NCBI GenBank assembly: GCA_003278955.1 | Contig: QCCB01000015.1 | Location: 1 to 36,237, forward strand | Direction: 5' to 3' | Origin: Prochlorococcus sp. AG-347-K10 | GTDB taxonomy: Bacteria > Cyanobacteriota > Cyanobacteriia > PCC-6307 > Cyanobiaceae | DNA length: 36,237 nt | Shown here: positions 18,431-26,251 of the stretch, in pieces | Layout: every line of letters starts with the position of its first letter | How positions within the stretch are numbered: the first letter of the stretch is position 1 | Notes under the pieces: generated by a model | The model's input: only the letters and a program-made list of their open reading frames with translations | Databases searched by the model: none | What the model was told of the DNA's origin: nothing | Program-made: the position numbers and the translations under genes

Positions 18431-18968
18431 TTCAATACCTCCATCTCCAATGAAGGGAATAGTAAATATTGTTGTTGAAATACCTGCAGGTAGTAGGAAT
18501 AAATATGAATATTGCTCTGATGCAGGAATTATGGCCTTAGACAGAGTATTGCATTCTTCAGTAAGGTACCCTTTTGATTATGGTTTTATCCCAAATACCC
18601 TCGCTGATGATGGTGCTCCTCTTGATGCAATGGTGATAATGGATGAGCCTACTTTCGCGGGCTGTTTAATAAAAGCTAGACCTATTGGAGTTTTGGATAT
18701 GCATGATTGTGGTGCATATGATGGAAAACTTTTATGTGTGCCTATAGCTAATCCTAGGCAGAATAATATAGTTAGTATTAATCAAATTGCTCCTAATCAG
18801 CTTGAGGATGTAGCTGAATTTTTTAGAACAAGTAAAGGACTTGATGGAAGAACAGTTCAAATTGACGGTTGGAGGGATTTTGATGTTGTTGAAAATTTAT
18901 TGAAAAGTTGTATACCCCTAAAAAATAGAAACTATAAAGTACTTAAGAAACAAAAATTAGTAAATTAA
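18420..18968 (+). CDS. ppa: Family I inorganic pyrophosphatase paralogue with altered active site
   Basis: A 182-residue protein of clear family I descent: EIPAGSRNKYEY (20-31), YPFDYGFIPNT (50-60) and the DCGAYDGK block (96-103). Two catalytic positions are changed. The signature reads DGAPLD (64-69), so the second aspartate (E. coli D67) is Ala66. The Tyr-Lys pair (E. coli Y141-K142) reads Ser138-Lys139 within FFRTSKGLDGR. From memory, the N-terminus and overall wording match the standard cyanobacterial enzyme better than the copy at 3093 does, so this looks like the ancestral cyanobacterial gene that has decayed or taken another role. It overlaps the membrane-protein gene by 11 bp and is followed after one base by an ArsC/Spx-like gene. 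Confidence 0.88.
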   Translation: MDLSSIPPSPMKGIVNIVVEIPAGSRNKYEYCSDAGIMALDRVLHSSVRYPFDYGFIPNTLADDGAPLDAMVIMDEPTFAGCLIKARPIGVLDMHDCGAYDGKLLCVPIANPRQNNIVSINQIAPNQLEDVAEFFRTSKGLDGRTVQIDGWRDFDVVENLLKSCIPLKNRNYKVLKKQKLVN

Positions 18969-18969
18969 A

Positions 18970-19326
18970 TTGAAAAAAATAATTTTTTATAGTTATTTAA
19001 AATGCTCTACTTGCAGAAAAGCTGAAAAGTGGCTTAAAAGCAAAGATTTCGAATTCCAACTAATTGATATTGTAAAAGAACCACCACTTGTTAATTATTT
19101 AAATCTAGCTTTAAAACAATACTCTGACGATAAGAAAAGGATTTTTAATACAAGAGGTAAAGCTTTTAAAACTCTGAATCTTGATATTAATGGTTTATCA
19201 AGGGAAGAAATTATTCAACTTCTTTTAAGTGATGGTAAATTAATAAAAAGACCATTTTTGATTTATGAAGGAAAAAAAGTAATATTAGGTTTTAACCAAA
19301 TTGAATATGCAAAACAATTTATATAA
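18970..19326 (+). CDS. ArsC/Spx/YffB-family thioredoxin-fold protein
   Basis: A 118-residue protein with a CSTC motif in KCSTCRKAEKWL (about 12-23), the family KRPFLIYEGKK segment in the C-terminal part, and a length typical of the ArsC/Spx group. Members include glutaredoxin-linked arsenate reductases and redox-sensing transcription regulators; sequence alone does not separate them, though the CxxC and the lack of other arsenic genes nearby fit a redox role at least as well. The start is TTG, one base after the pyrophosphatase stop, which implies translational coupling. Confidence 0.85.
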   Translation: MKKIIFYSYLKCSTCRKAEKWLKSKDFEFQLIDIVKEPPLVNYLNLALKQYSDDKKRIFNTRGKAFKTLNLDINGLSREEIIQLLLSDGKLIKRPFLIYEGKKVILGFNQIEYAKQFI

Positions 19327-19355
19327 GTTTAGAAAATCAAGATTTTTTTAATTTT

Positions 19356-20015
19356 ATGCCTGGTTCCATAAAAAGTTTTTTAAAAGAATGGGGTCTACTA
19401 ATTCTATTAACTTTTTTTGTTTCTTCTTGTAGATCATTTTTTGCAGAACCACGTTATATCCCTTCTGGTTCAATGCTCCCAGAATTACAAATAAATGATA
19501 GGTTAATTATTGAAAAATTTTCGCTAAGAAACTCTTTACCAAAAAGAGGAGATATTGTTGTTTTTAACTCACCTTACTCATTTGACAAAAAATTAATCTC
19601 ATCAAGATCTAAGCCTTTACCAAACAAAAGATATTGTTTTTTTATGAGTTTTCCTCCAATGTCGTTTATTCCTGGGTTGAGGGATCTAGCTTGCGATGCT
19701 TATATTAAAAGAGTGGTGGCACTTCCAGGAGAAATTGTAAGTGTAAACTCTAATGGTGAATTAATAATAAATAATAAATTAATTCCTGAACCCTATGTCT
19801 CCTATAAGTGCTCATTATCCCTATTTAATAATTGTGGTAAATTTGAAAACATAAAAGTGCCAGAAGATCATTTTTTAGTTTTAGGTGATAATAGGGCTAA
19901 TAGCTGGGATGGAAGATATTGGCCTGGAAGTAAATTTCTTCATAAAAAAGAGATAATTGGTAAAGCATATTTGAGATTTTGGCCTCTTAGTCAAGTTGGC
20001 TTTTTCAGTAAATGA
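19356..20015 (+). CDS. lepB: Signal peptidase I
   Basis: A 219-residue type I leader peptidase that cleaves signal peptides of exported proteins. It has one N-terminal membrane helix (about 12-26), the catalytic serine in YIPSGSMLPEL (Ser39), the general-base lysine in AYIKRVVALPGE (Lys118) and the conserved LGDNRANSWDGRYWP box near the C-terminus. It would process Psb27 and similar lumenal or periplasmic proteins encoded here. It is the last gene of a plus-strand run and faces the convergent phosphoglycerate-mutase gene across 47 bp holding a weak hairpin. Confidence 0.95.
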   Translation: MPGSIKSFLKEWGLLILLTFFVSSCRSFFAEPRYIPSGSMLPELQINDRLIIEKFSLRNSLPKRGDIVVFNSPYSFDKKLISSRSKPLPNKRYCFFMSFPPMSFIPGLRDLACDAYIKRVVALPGEIVSVNSNGELIINNKLIPEPYVSYKCSLSLFNNCGKFENIKVPEDHFLVLGDNRANSWDGRYWPGSKFLHKKEIIGKAYLRFWPLSQVGFFSK

Positions 20016-20059
20016 AGCCTTTTTTGACTCTGAATTCATCAAAATTTTAAACAAGGCTT
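20015..20059. terminator. Candidate hairpin between convergent lepB and PGM genes
   Basis: AAGCCTT (20015-20021) pairs with AAGGCTT (20053-20059), and directly inside it TTTTGA (20022-20027) pairs with TCAAAA (20039-20044) around an 11-base loop; 8 bases bulge on one side. It could end transcripts from both sides, but there is no clean U-tract in either direction. Confidence 0.35.
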
Positions 20060-20062
20060 AAT

Positions 20063-21391
20063 TTAAAGTGCTCCTGAAGCGGTTGAATCAATTATTCCTC
20101 CTAGGTGGGTTGTAATGTTAAGAGCACTAATCACAGGGGGCTTATTGGGATCATTAAAAAGATCAATTATAGTTATGCCACCATTCCCTTGTTTTATCAT
20201 CCAAATATTTGAATAATTAATCCCAAGGATATTACAAATTAGAGTTTTATTGACTGCATCATGAGCAACTAGAAGGCTTAGATCATTATCCTTTTGAGAT
20301 GAACAGATTTTGTCAAAAGCTTCCACTGATCTTTCTGATACATCTTTTATAGATTCACCTTCGGGCATTATTACTTCTTCTGGTTTATCATGCCAATTTT
20401 TTAGTAAAGCAGGCCACTCTTCTCTAATTTCTGCTTCCAGTTTACCCTCCCATAATCCGTGACTAATTTCTATAAGTGAATCTGTTCTTTCTATTTTTAA
20501 ATCTTTTCTATTTTGAAGGATTATTTGTGCAGTCTCAAAAGGCCTATGCATTGAACTTGAAAATGCCTTATTGAAAGAAATATTTCTCAAATATTCAAAA
20601 GTCTTTCTAGCTTGATCTTTTCCGTTTTCATTTAAAGGGATATCAATTTGCCCTTGAAATCTACCTTCTTTGTTCCAGTTAGTTTCACCATGCCTTATTA
20701 AAAATATTCTGGAATCGCCAATTTGATTTGGAATATTTTTATTCAGATGGGAAGTTTGATTTAAGCATTCAATTTGGGTCTTGTAAGAGTTATCTTTCCT
20801 TGAAATATTGAGTATCGAGAAAGAAGCATTTTCTAATCTTATTTTTCTAAAACCTTGCTTAGGCTTTCCTAATAAAAAGAGTATTAAACATCTGAGAATT
20901 GCATTATGCCCTACAACCAAAATATTTACATCATCTTTGTCTAGATAAATTTTGAAAATATCTTCTACAAAATTTGTTGCTTGCAAAAATAACTCTTGAA
21001 TTGGTTTATAAGTTTTATTATCTTTTCTTTTTAAGATTAGATTTTCTGGATCATTTTTCCATATAGGGTAAATTTCTGGAAATTTCTTTTTTATTTCATC
21101 AATTTTTAGACCAGACCATTCACTAAGATCTACCTCTAGCAAATTATCGTCGAATACAATATTTTGTTCTTTATTGATGGTCTTTTTAATTGTTTTTGCT
21201 GTCTCTGCCGCTCTCACAAGTGGTGAGGAATAAATTTTATCGAAGTTTATTTTTGATAATGCTTTTCCAGCTTTTTGAGCTTGTTTGTATCCTTCATCGG
21301 TTAATAATGAATCGTCTGTTCTTCCTTGAATTAATCCTTTTGCATTGAAACTGCTTAGTCCATGCCTAACTAAAACTAATCTTATAGCCAT
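20063..21391 (-). CDS. Tandem histidine-phosphatase (phosphoglycerate mutase-like) protein
   Basis: A 442-residue protein made of two histidine-phosphatase domains. Domain 1 has the phosphorylated His in VLVRHGLSSFN (His10), Arg60 in SSPLVRAAETA, EVDLSEWSG and a second His in VVGHNA (162). Domain 2 has LIRHGETNWN (His234), MHRPFETA (Arg283), EISHGLWEG and VAHDAVNK (His377). Both domains therefore look catalytically complete, though domain 1 has RHGL in place of the common RHGE. Cofactor-dependent phosphoglycerate mutase or a sugar-phosphate phosphatase are both possible. The gene is divergent from the leader ORF and CPBP protease. Confidence 0.85.
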   Translation of the reverse strand: MAIRLVLVRHGLSSFNAKGLIQGRTDDSLLTDEGYKQAQKAGKALSKINFDKIYSSPLVRAAETAKTIKKTINKEQNIVFDDNLLEVDLSEWSGLKIDEIKKKFPEIYPIWKNDPENLILKRKDNKTYKPIQELFLQATNFVEDIFKIYLDKDDVNILVVGHNAILRCLILFLLGKPKQGFRKIRLENASFSILNISRKDNSYKTQIECLNQTSHLNKNIPNQIGDSRIFLIRHGETNWNKEGRFQGQIDIPLNENGKDQARKTFEYLRNISFNKAFSSSMHRPFETAQIILQNRKDLKIERTDSLIEISHGLWEGKLEAEIREEWPALLKNWHDKPEEVIMPEGESIKDVSERSVEAFDKICSSQKDNDLSLLVAHDAVNKTLICNILGINYSNIWMIKQGNGGITIIDLFNDPNKPPVISALNITTHLGGIIDSTASGAL

Positions 21392-21458
21392 TATATAAAT
21401 TTGAAAATTAAGATAATTTAATCATCTCATGGCGTGATTAAAATAGATACATAAATAT

Positions 21459-21464
21459 AAGGAG
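21459..21464 (+). promoter_or_regulatory. Strong Shine-Dalgarno sequence of the leader ORF
   Basis: AAGGAG sits 5 bases before the ATG at 21470. It is one of only two good Shine-Dalgarno sequences I noticed in the window (the other is before rpoD). It serves the 13-codon leader ORF, not the CPBP gene, whose own ATG is too far away (44 bases) and has no such site. Confidence 0.7.
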
Positions 21465-21469
21465 ATTCA

Positions 21470-21511
21470 ATGATAACTAACTATAGTTTTCAAGAATATA
21501 ATAAGTTATGA
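21470..21511 (+). CDS. 13-codon leader ORF coupled to the CPBP protease gene
   Basis: The ORF encodes MITNYSFQEYNKL and ends in TGA. Its stop overlaps the ATG of the CPBP protease as ATGA (21508-21511). A strong Shine-Dalgarno sequence precedes it at the right spacing while the downstream gene lacks one, so ribosomes would load here and re-initiate at the protease. The peptide has no run of a single amino acid, so a classic attenuator is not suggested; it contains two tyrosines, two asparagines and no rare pattern I can name. Translational coupling or stress-sensitive initiation are the plausible uses. It may be absent from standard annotations because of its size. Confidence 0.55.
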   Translation: MITNYSFQEYNKL

Positions 21512-22869
21512 TCTTTAAAAATACTTCTAAGTCAAAACTCACTTTAGCCTTTATTTCTATCGCCATAACTTTTTTTGTATGGCAACAAGGATTAAGAGAT
21601 AGTTTAAATAGACCATCTGTTTCATTTGATATTAGTCAAAAAGAGCAAGAAATTGCTGAATTATCTTTCCAATCAATACCTGTAAATCTTAAAAAATTTT
21701 TTATCGTTAATGATCCTGTTGATCAAATAAATAAATCACTCTCTGATGTCTCATTTGAAAAGTTATCAGAAAGAAATAAATTAATTAGAATAATTACTTC
21801 AGAATCAAATGATCCTTTAATTTATAAAAATATATCCAAAGATTTTGAAGATAAAAACTATAAATTTTTGATTGATGAGATAGAAAAAAAAACTAATAAT
21901 AATGCATATAAGCTAAATTCTAAAAGATTTGATTTATTTAAAGGTGATAGATTTTTATATCACCTTTTAAGCCGGAAATTTGATTTTGACGATAGTGCAT
22001 TAATAACAAAATCATTTTCAAGCAAAATGTTTTTTAAAATATTAGCCATAAGACTAATACCACTTTTAACAATACTTATTGGCTCTATTCTGGCTTTAAA
22101 AATATTATGGGCAACTATATCTTTGAAAAAGTTTGGTTGGAAAGAAATTAAATCCTTAGATTTAGAATTAATAGATATGGTTTTATTAATTGCAGGTGGA
22201 TTTGTTGTTTTAGGAGAAGTAATATCACCTTTATTTTCTATCAGTTTGGTCGAACTTTTTTCTAAAAATATCTCTAATGAATTGTCTCAATCTTTAAAAA
22301 TTTTCTTTGGATATCTTTTTATGGCTATTCCTCCATTATGGATAGTTTTTTATCAAATTAAATCCCTTAATGGTGAATTTACTTTTAAAAAGGATTATTT
22401 ACAGTTCAATTTCATACCAATAAAATATGCAATTATTCAGGGAATTAAAGGTTGGTTAACAATTGTTCCGTTTGTTTTATTGATCTCTCTAATTATGAGT
22501 AGTCTGATCGATAATCAGAATGGTAGTAACCCCTTGCTGGAAATTGTTCTTAATAATAATAATTACTTATCATTTTTTCTATTATTTGTAACTACAACTC
22601 TATTAGCTCCTTTATTTGAAGAGATTATATTTCGCGGTATTTTACTACCAACTCTTTCAAGAGATTTTGGGGTAATTTCGGGCATCATAGTTTCAGCGTT
22701 TATCTTTGCATTAGCCCATTTAAGTTTGGGAGAAATGCCGCCATTATTTGTTCTAGGGATTGGATTAGCAATTACAAGAATTGCTTCAGGGAGTTTGTTT
22801 TCTTCAGTGATTATGCATTCTTTATGGAACGGATTGACTTTCTTAAATTTGTTTTTATTGAGGACATAA
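21508..22869 (+). CDS. CPBP-family intramembrane metalloprotease
   Basis: A 453-residue membrane protein of the CAAX-protease/bacteriocin-processing (Abi) family. The catalytic pattern is present: EEIIFRG (371-377), His404 in FALAHLSLG, and HSLWNGL (437-443). There is one N-terminal helix (about 10-27), then a large soluble region (30-170), probably extracytoplasmic, then about seven further helices carrying the active site. Cyanobacterial members have no assigned substrate that I know of. The long N-terminal insert is a distinctive feature. Initiation seems coupled to the leader ORF at 21470. Confidence 0.88.
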   Translation: MIFKNTSKSKLTLAFISIAITFFVWQQGLRDSLNRPSVSFDISQKEQEIAELSFQSIPVNLKKFFIVNDPVDQINKSLSDVSFEKLSERNKLIRIITSESNDPLIYKNISKDFEDKNYKFLIDEIEKKTNNNAYKLNSKRFDLFKGDRFLYHLLSRKFDFDDSALITKSFSSKMFFKILAIRLIPLLTILIGSILALKILWATISLKKFGWKEIKSLDLELIDMVLLIAGGFVVLGEVISPLFSISLVELFSKNISNELSQSLKIFFGYLFMAIPPLWIVFYQIKSLNGEFTFKKDYLQFNFIPIKYAIIQGIKGWLTIVPFVLLISLIMSSLIDNQNGSNPLLEIVLNNNNYLSFFLLFVTTTLLAPLFEEIIFRGILLPTLSRDFGVISGIIVSAFIFALAHLSLGEMPPLFVLGIGLAITRIASGSLFSSVIMHSLWNGLTFLNLFLLRT

Positions 22870-22954
22870 AGAATTTATTTTTTTACTTGCGAATCAAACA
22901 AAAAGATGTTTATTTAATTTATAACACTTCTTTTATTTAAATAATAAATCTTAG

Positions 22955-23383
22955 ATGAAACCTTATGGGAATCAACTTAATTTAAAAAAAAAAGTTTCAT
23001 ATGTAAGTAAAAATAATTCTGAAAAAATATCCATAATTAATATCAAATTAATACATCAAATTTTCGACACCATTAATATCTCTCTTTTGGTATTAATTCC
23101 CACCTTATTTTTCTTGTCTTTTGATAGTCAAAGAAAATGGTCAAACACATATAAAAACTTATCTAAAACAAGAGCTATTAATAATAATCTCATTGATTAT
23201 ATTTCTAAAATTGAGGAATTTTATATAAGTGAACTTGAGTCTATAAATACTTATAAAAAAACTAAACCTGAAGATTTAATCTATCTAGATAAACTTCCAG
23301 AAAAAAAAGAAAGTTTATTTAAGAAAAATTTAAGTAGTTTCATTATAGGTTTTAGTGATAGCAAATATCAAAGGGGATATTGA
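22955..23383 (+). CDS. Small bitopic membrane protein upstream of ftsI; FtsL candidate
   Basis: A 142-residue protein with a basic N-terminal tail (1-37), one membrane helix (about 38-56) and an extracytoplasmic, charged, probably coiled-coil region (57-110), then a lysine-rich end. The topology and size are those of FtsL or similar divisome linkers, and its TGA overlaps the ATG of ftsI by one base, the order ftsL-ftsI seen in many bacteria. FtsL sequences diverge so much that motif evidence is not expected. The call rests on topology and position and remains inference. It also holds a Lys-rich stretch (LNLKKK) before the helix, consistent with a cytoplasmic N-terminus. Confidence 0.6.
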   Translation: MKPYGNQLNLKKKVSYVSKNNSEKISIINIKLIHQIFDTINISLLVLIPTLFFLSFDSQRKWSNTYKNLSKTRAINNNLIDYISKIEEFYISELESINTYKKTKPEDLIYLDKLPEKKESLFKKNLSSFIIGFSDSKYQRGY

Positions 23384-25134
23384 TGAAAAAATACAAAAAA
23401 ATTGTTCGTCTAATACCCCTTGATCAAAGAAGATTTAAATTTCTCTATATTTTTAGCTTATTATTAATATTTTGTTTGTTTGGTAGGTTAGTTAAATTGC
23501 AAATCTTTAACGCTTCTGATTTGCAAAGGAAAGCTAGATTAATTCAGTCTTCTAAAACTAACCCCTTAAAAAAAAGAAGAGCGATTGTTGATAGAAATAA
23601 TAGACTAATTGCTTACGATAAACCGCTCTATAAATTATGGGCCCATCCCAAATATTTTAATTTTCCTGGTGATTCAATTAATAGAGTTCGCAGTATTGAA
23701 GAAGTTACAGAAAAATTGTCATCTATCTTGGATATAAATGGTGAAATACTCTTGAGTAAATTTAATAATAAAATGAGTGGCATCAAGCTTTTAGATAAAA
23801 TTTCCGAAGAAAAGGCAGAAAAGATTAAGAACCTTCAAATAAGCGGACTTGATTTGTTTAAATATTCGCAGAGATATTATCCACAAGGGGAGCTTTACTC
23901 TAATCTTGTAGGTTTTGTTAATGATGAGAATAAGGCTTCAGCAGGTTTAGAGCTTCATTTAGATAATCAAATTAAAGTTTTTAATAAAAGTAATTTTATA
24001 AAAAGAGGAGGAGACGGAACTCCTCTACCGGATAATTCTGCCCCAGGTGATTTTATTTCTGATTACAAAAGTTTAGGCCTAACTATAGATTCAAAATTAC
24101 AGAAAGCGTCATTCAATGCATTATCAAAGCAAGTAAGCAAATGGAAAGCCAAGAAGGGATTTGCCATAGTTATGGATGTTAATAATGGTCGGATTCTCTC
24201 CTTGGTTTCAGTTCCATCTTACGATCCAAATAAATTTTGGCAGTATGATTCTGAACTTTTTAGGGGTTGGTATTCTCAAGATTTATTTGAGCCTGGTTCA
24301 ACTTTTAAACCTATTAATCTTGCCTTAGCTTTAGAAGAAAAAGTAATCCAGAAAGATGGAGTAGTTGAAGATATTGGGAAAATTAATGTTGGAGGATGGA
24401 CACTTTCTAATTGGGATAAAAAAGGTAATGGATACATTGATTATCCCAAAGTTTTGCAAGTTTCAAGTAATGTTGGGATGGTAAAAATAATGCAAAATTT
24501 AGACCCCACAATTTATTGGGATTGGCTTAAAAATTTAGGTATAAATAAAAATTTAGAGACTGACCTATTTGAATCAACTGCTGGCCAACTTAAGAGAAAA
24601 GATTTATTTGTAAATCAATCAATTGAGCCTGCCGTAACTTCTTTTGGTAAAGGGTTTTCAATATCGCTACTTAAATTGATTCAACTACATGCGGCTCTAG
24701 CAAATGGGGGTTTTGAAGTGACACCTCATGTAACTTCAACTTTCAAAGAAAGATTAAGTAAAAATCCAAAAAAACAATTTTTTTCACAAGAGGTTTCTAA
24801 AACTGTTCTTGAATGGATGGAGAGCGTAGTTAATAAAGGTAGTGGATCTGGAGTTAAAATCGAGGGTTATAGGATTGCGGGGAAAACGGGTACTTCTCAA
24901 AAAGCCTTAAATGGTTCGTATACAAATAAAAAAGTTTGTAGTTTTGTCGCTACCTTACCAGTTAATGATCCAAAATATGCTGTCCTTGTAGTTGTTGATG
25001 AGCCATCTAAATCATATGCATATGGTTCAACTGTTGCTGTACCAGTCGCGAAAGAAATTATAGAAAGTTTGATAGTTATTGAAAAAATACCTCCCAAAAT
25101 TAAAGATCATGGAATGATTGTTAAAAAACCCTAA
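23383..25134 (+). CDS. ftsI: Peptidoglycan transpeptidase FtsI / penicillin-binding protein 2-3 type
   Basis: A 583-residue class B penicillin-binding protein that cross-links septal peptidoglycan. It has one N-terminal helix (about 20-35), a PBP-dimer domain (about 55-220) and a transpeptidase domain with STFK (Ser306-Lys309), SSN (361-363) and KTGTS (501-505). The size and single catalytic domain fit FtsI rather than the longer class A enzymes. I use ATG 23383; a TTG one codon earlier (23380) is in frame, but the TGATG overlap with the preceding gene and an AAGGGG ribosome site at normal spacing favour the ATG. Confidence 0.92.
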   Translation: MKKYKKIVRLIPLDQRRFKFLYIFSLLLIFCLFGRLVKLQIFNASDLQRKARLIQSSKTNPLKKRRAIVDRNNRLIAYDKPLYKLWAHPKYFNFPGDSINRVRSIEEVTEKLSSILDINGEILLSKFNNKMSGIKLLDKISEEKAEKIKNLQISGLDLFKYSQRYYPQGELYSNLVGFVNDENKASAGLELHLDNQIKVFNKSNFIKRGGDGTPLPDNSAPGDFISDYKSLGLTIDSKLQKASFNALSKQVSKWKAKKGFAIVMDVNNGRILSLVSVPSYDPNKFWQYDSELFRGWYSQDLFEPGSTFKPINLALALEEKVIQKDGVVEDIGKINVGGWTLSNWDKKGNGYIDYPKVLQVSSNVGMVKIMQNLDPTIYWDWLKNLGINKNLETDLFESTAGQLKRKDLFVNQSIEPAVTSFGKGFSISLLKLIQLHAALANGGFEVTPHVTSTFKERLSKNPKKQFFSQEVSKTVLEWMESVVNKGSGSGVKIEGYRIAGKTGTSQKALNGSYTNKKVCSFVATLPVNDPKYAVLVVVDEPSKSYAYGSTVAVPVAKEIIESLIVIEKIPPKIKDHGMIVKKP

Positions 25135-25169
25135 AAATTTTCTAATTTTATAAATATTTAGTTCATTAT

Positions 25170-25185
25170 CTGATGATTTCATCAG
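25170..25185. promoter_or_regulatory. Palindrome upstream of tal
   Basis: CTGATG (25170-25175) and CATCAG (25180-25185) form a perfect inverted repeat with a 4-base ATTT centre, 40 bp before the tal ATG and 35 bp after the ftsI stop. There is no U-tract after it, so an operator or leader hairpin for tal is as likely as a terminator for ftsI. A TA-rich stretch (about 25200-25210) that could serve as a -10 box follows. Confidence 0.35.
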
Positions 25186-25225
25186 GAATAGAAGCTAGTT
25201 TATATATATACATGATTATCTAAAT

Positions 25226-26227
25226 ATGAAATCAATTTTAGAACAATTGTCCTCAATGACCGTTGTTGTTGCTGATACTGGAGATATAGATTCGATAAAA
25301 AAGTTTCAACCAAGGGACGCCACCACCAATCCATCGCTAATACTTGCTGCTGCCAAGAATCCTGATTATGTGAAATTAATTGATAAAGCTTTAGAAAGTT
25401 CAGAAAATGCATTGCCCCAAGGATTCTCTGAAATTGAATTAATTAAAGAATCTGTTGACCAAGTTTCAGTATTTTTTGGAAGAGAAATATTGCAAATTAT
25501 TTCAGGGCGTGTATCTACAGAAGTTGACGCAAGACTCAGCTTTGATACCGAAGCTACGGTAGAAAAAGCTAGAAAATTGATCAATCTTTACAAAAATTTT
25601 GGAATTGAAAAAGAAAGAATTTTGATTAAGATTGCTGCAACTTGGGAGGGAATTAAGGCAGCTGAAATTTTGGAAAAAGAGGGTATTAAGTGCAACTTAA
25701 CTTTACTTTTTAACTTCTGCCAAGCGGTAACTTGTGCAAATGCAAAGATAACTCTTATTTCTCCTTTCGTTGGCCGTATATTGGATTGGCATAAAGCAAA
25801 AACTGGTAAAACTAGTTTTGTTGGTGCTGAAGACCCTGGTGTTATTTCGGTCACGCAAATTTATAAGTACTTTAAAGAAAAAGGATTTGAGACGGAAGTA
25901 ATGGCCGCTAGTTTTAGAAATATTGATGAAATAAAAGAATTAGCGGGTTGCGATCTCCTAACAATCTCGCCAAAATTTCTAGAGGAACTAAAAAAAGAAA
26001 AAGGAGTTTTAATTAGAAAATTAGATGCATCTTCCAAAGTAAATAATTCTATAGACAACAAATTCGAAGAAAAGGATTTTAGATTGAATATGTTAGAAGA
26101 TCAAATGGCAAGTGAGAAGCTTAGTGAAGGGATCACAGGATTCAGTAAGGCTATGGAAGAATTGGAAGAGCTGCTACTTAAGAGATATTCAGAAATTAAA
26201 AATCATAAATTGATTTCTGCAAACTAA
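25226..26227 (+). CDS. tal: Transaldolase
   Basis: A 333-residue class I transaldolase of the oxidative pentose phosphate pathway, exchanging dihydroxyacetone units between sugar phosphates. Key features are the catalytic aspartate in VADTGD (Asp17), the ATTNPSLIL signature (32-40) and the Schiff-base lysine in [12 protein letters not shown] (Lys135). The enzyme supports NADPH supply at night; cyanophages carry their own transaldolase genes, a known link between this step and infection. It is slightly longer than E. coli TalB at the C-terminus. A palindrome lies upstream of its ATG. Confidence 0.96.
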   Translation: MKSILEQLSSMTVVVADTGDIDSIKKFQPRDATTNPSLILAAAKNPDYVKLIDKALESSENALPQGFSEIELIKESVDQVSVFFGREILQIISGRVSTEVDARLSFDTEATVEKARKLINLYKNFGIEKERILIKIAATWEGIKAAEILEKEGIKCNLTLLFNFCQAVTCANAKITLISPFVGRILDWHKAKTGKTSFVGAEDPGVISVTQIYKYFKEKGFETEVMAASFRNIDEIKELAGCDLLTISPKFLEELKKEKGVLIRKLDASSKVNNSIDNKFEEKDFRLNMLEDQMASEKLSEGITGFSKAMEELEELLLKRYSEIKNHKLISAN

Positions 26228-26251
26228 ATTTAAGTTTGAATTGAAAAAAAA

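Noticed and set aside
23380..23385. TTG at 23380 as the ftsI start
   Set aside because: The ATG at 23383 directly follows, overlaps the upstream stop as TGATG, and has better spacing from AAGGGG.
25200..26061. Minus-strand ORFs opposite tal (25200-25412, 25366-25584, 25588-25854, 25861-26061)
   Set aside because: They cover the transaldolase gene on the other strand, overlap one another, and have no family motifs.
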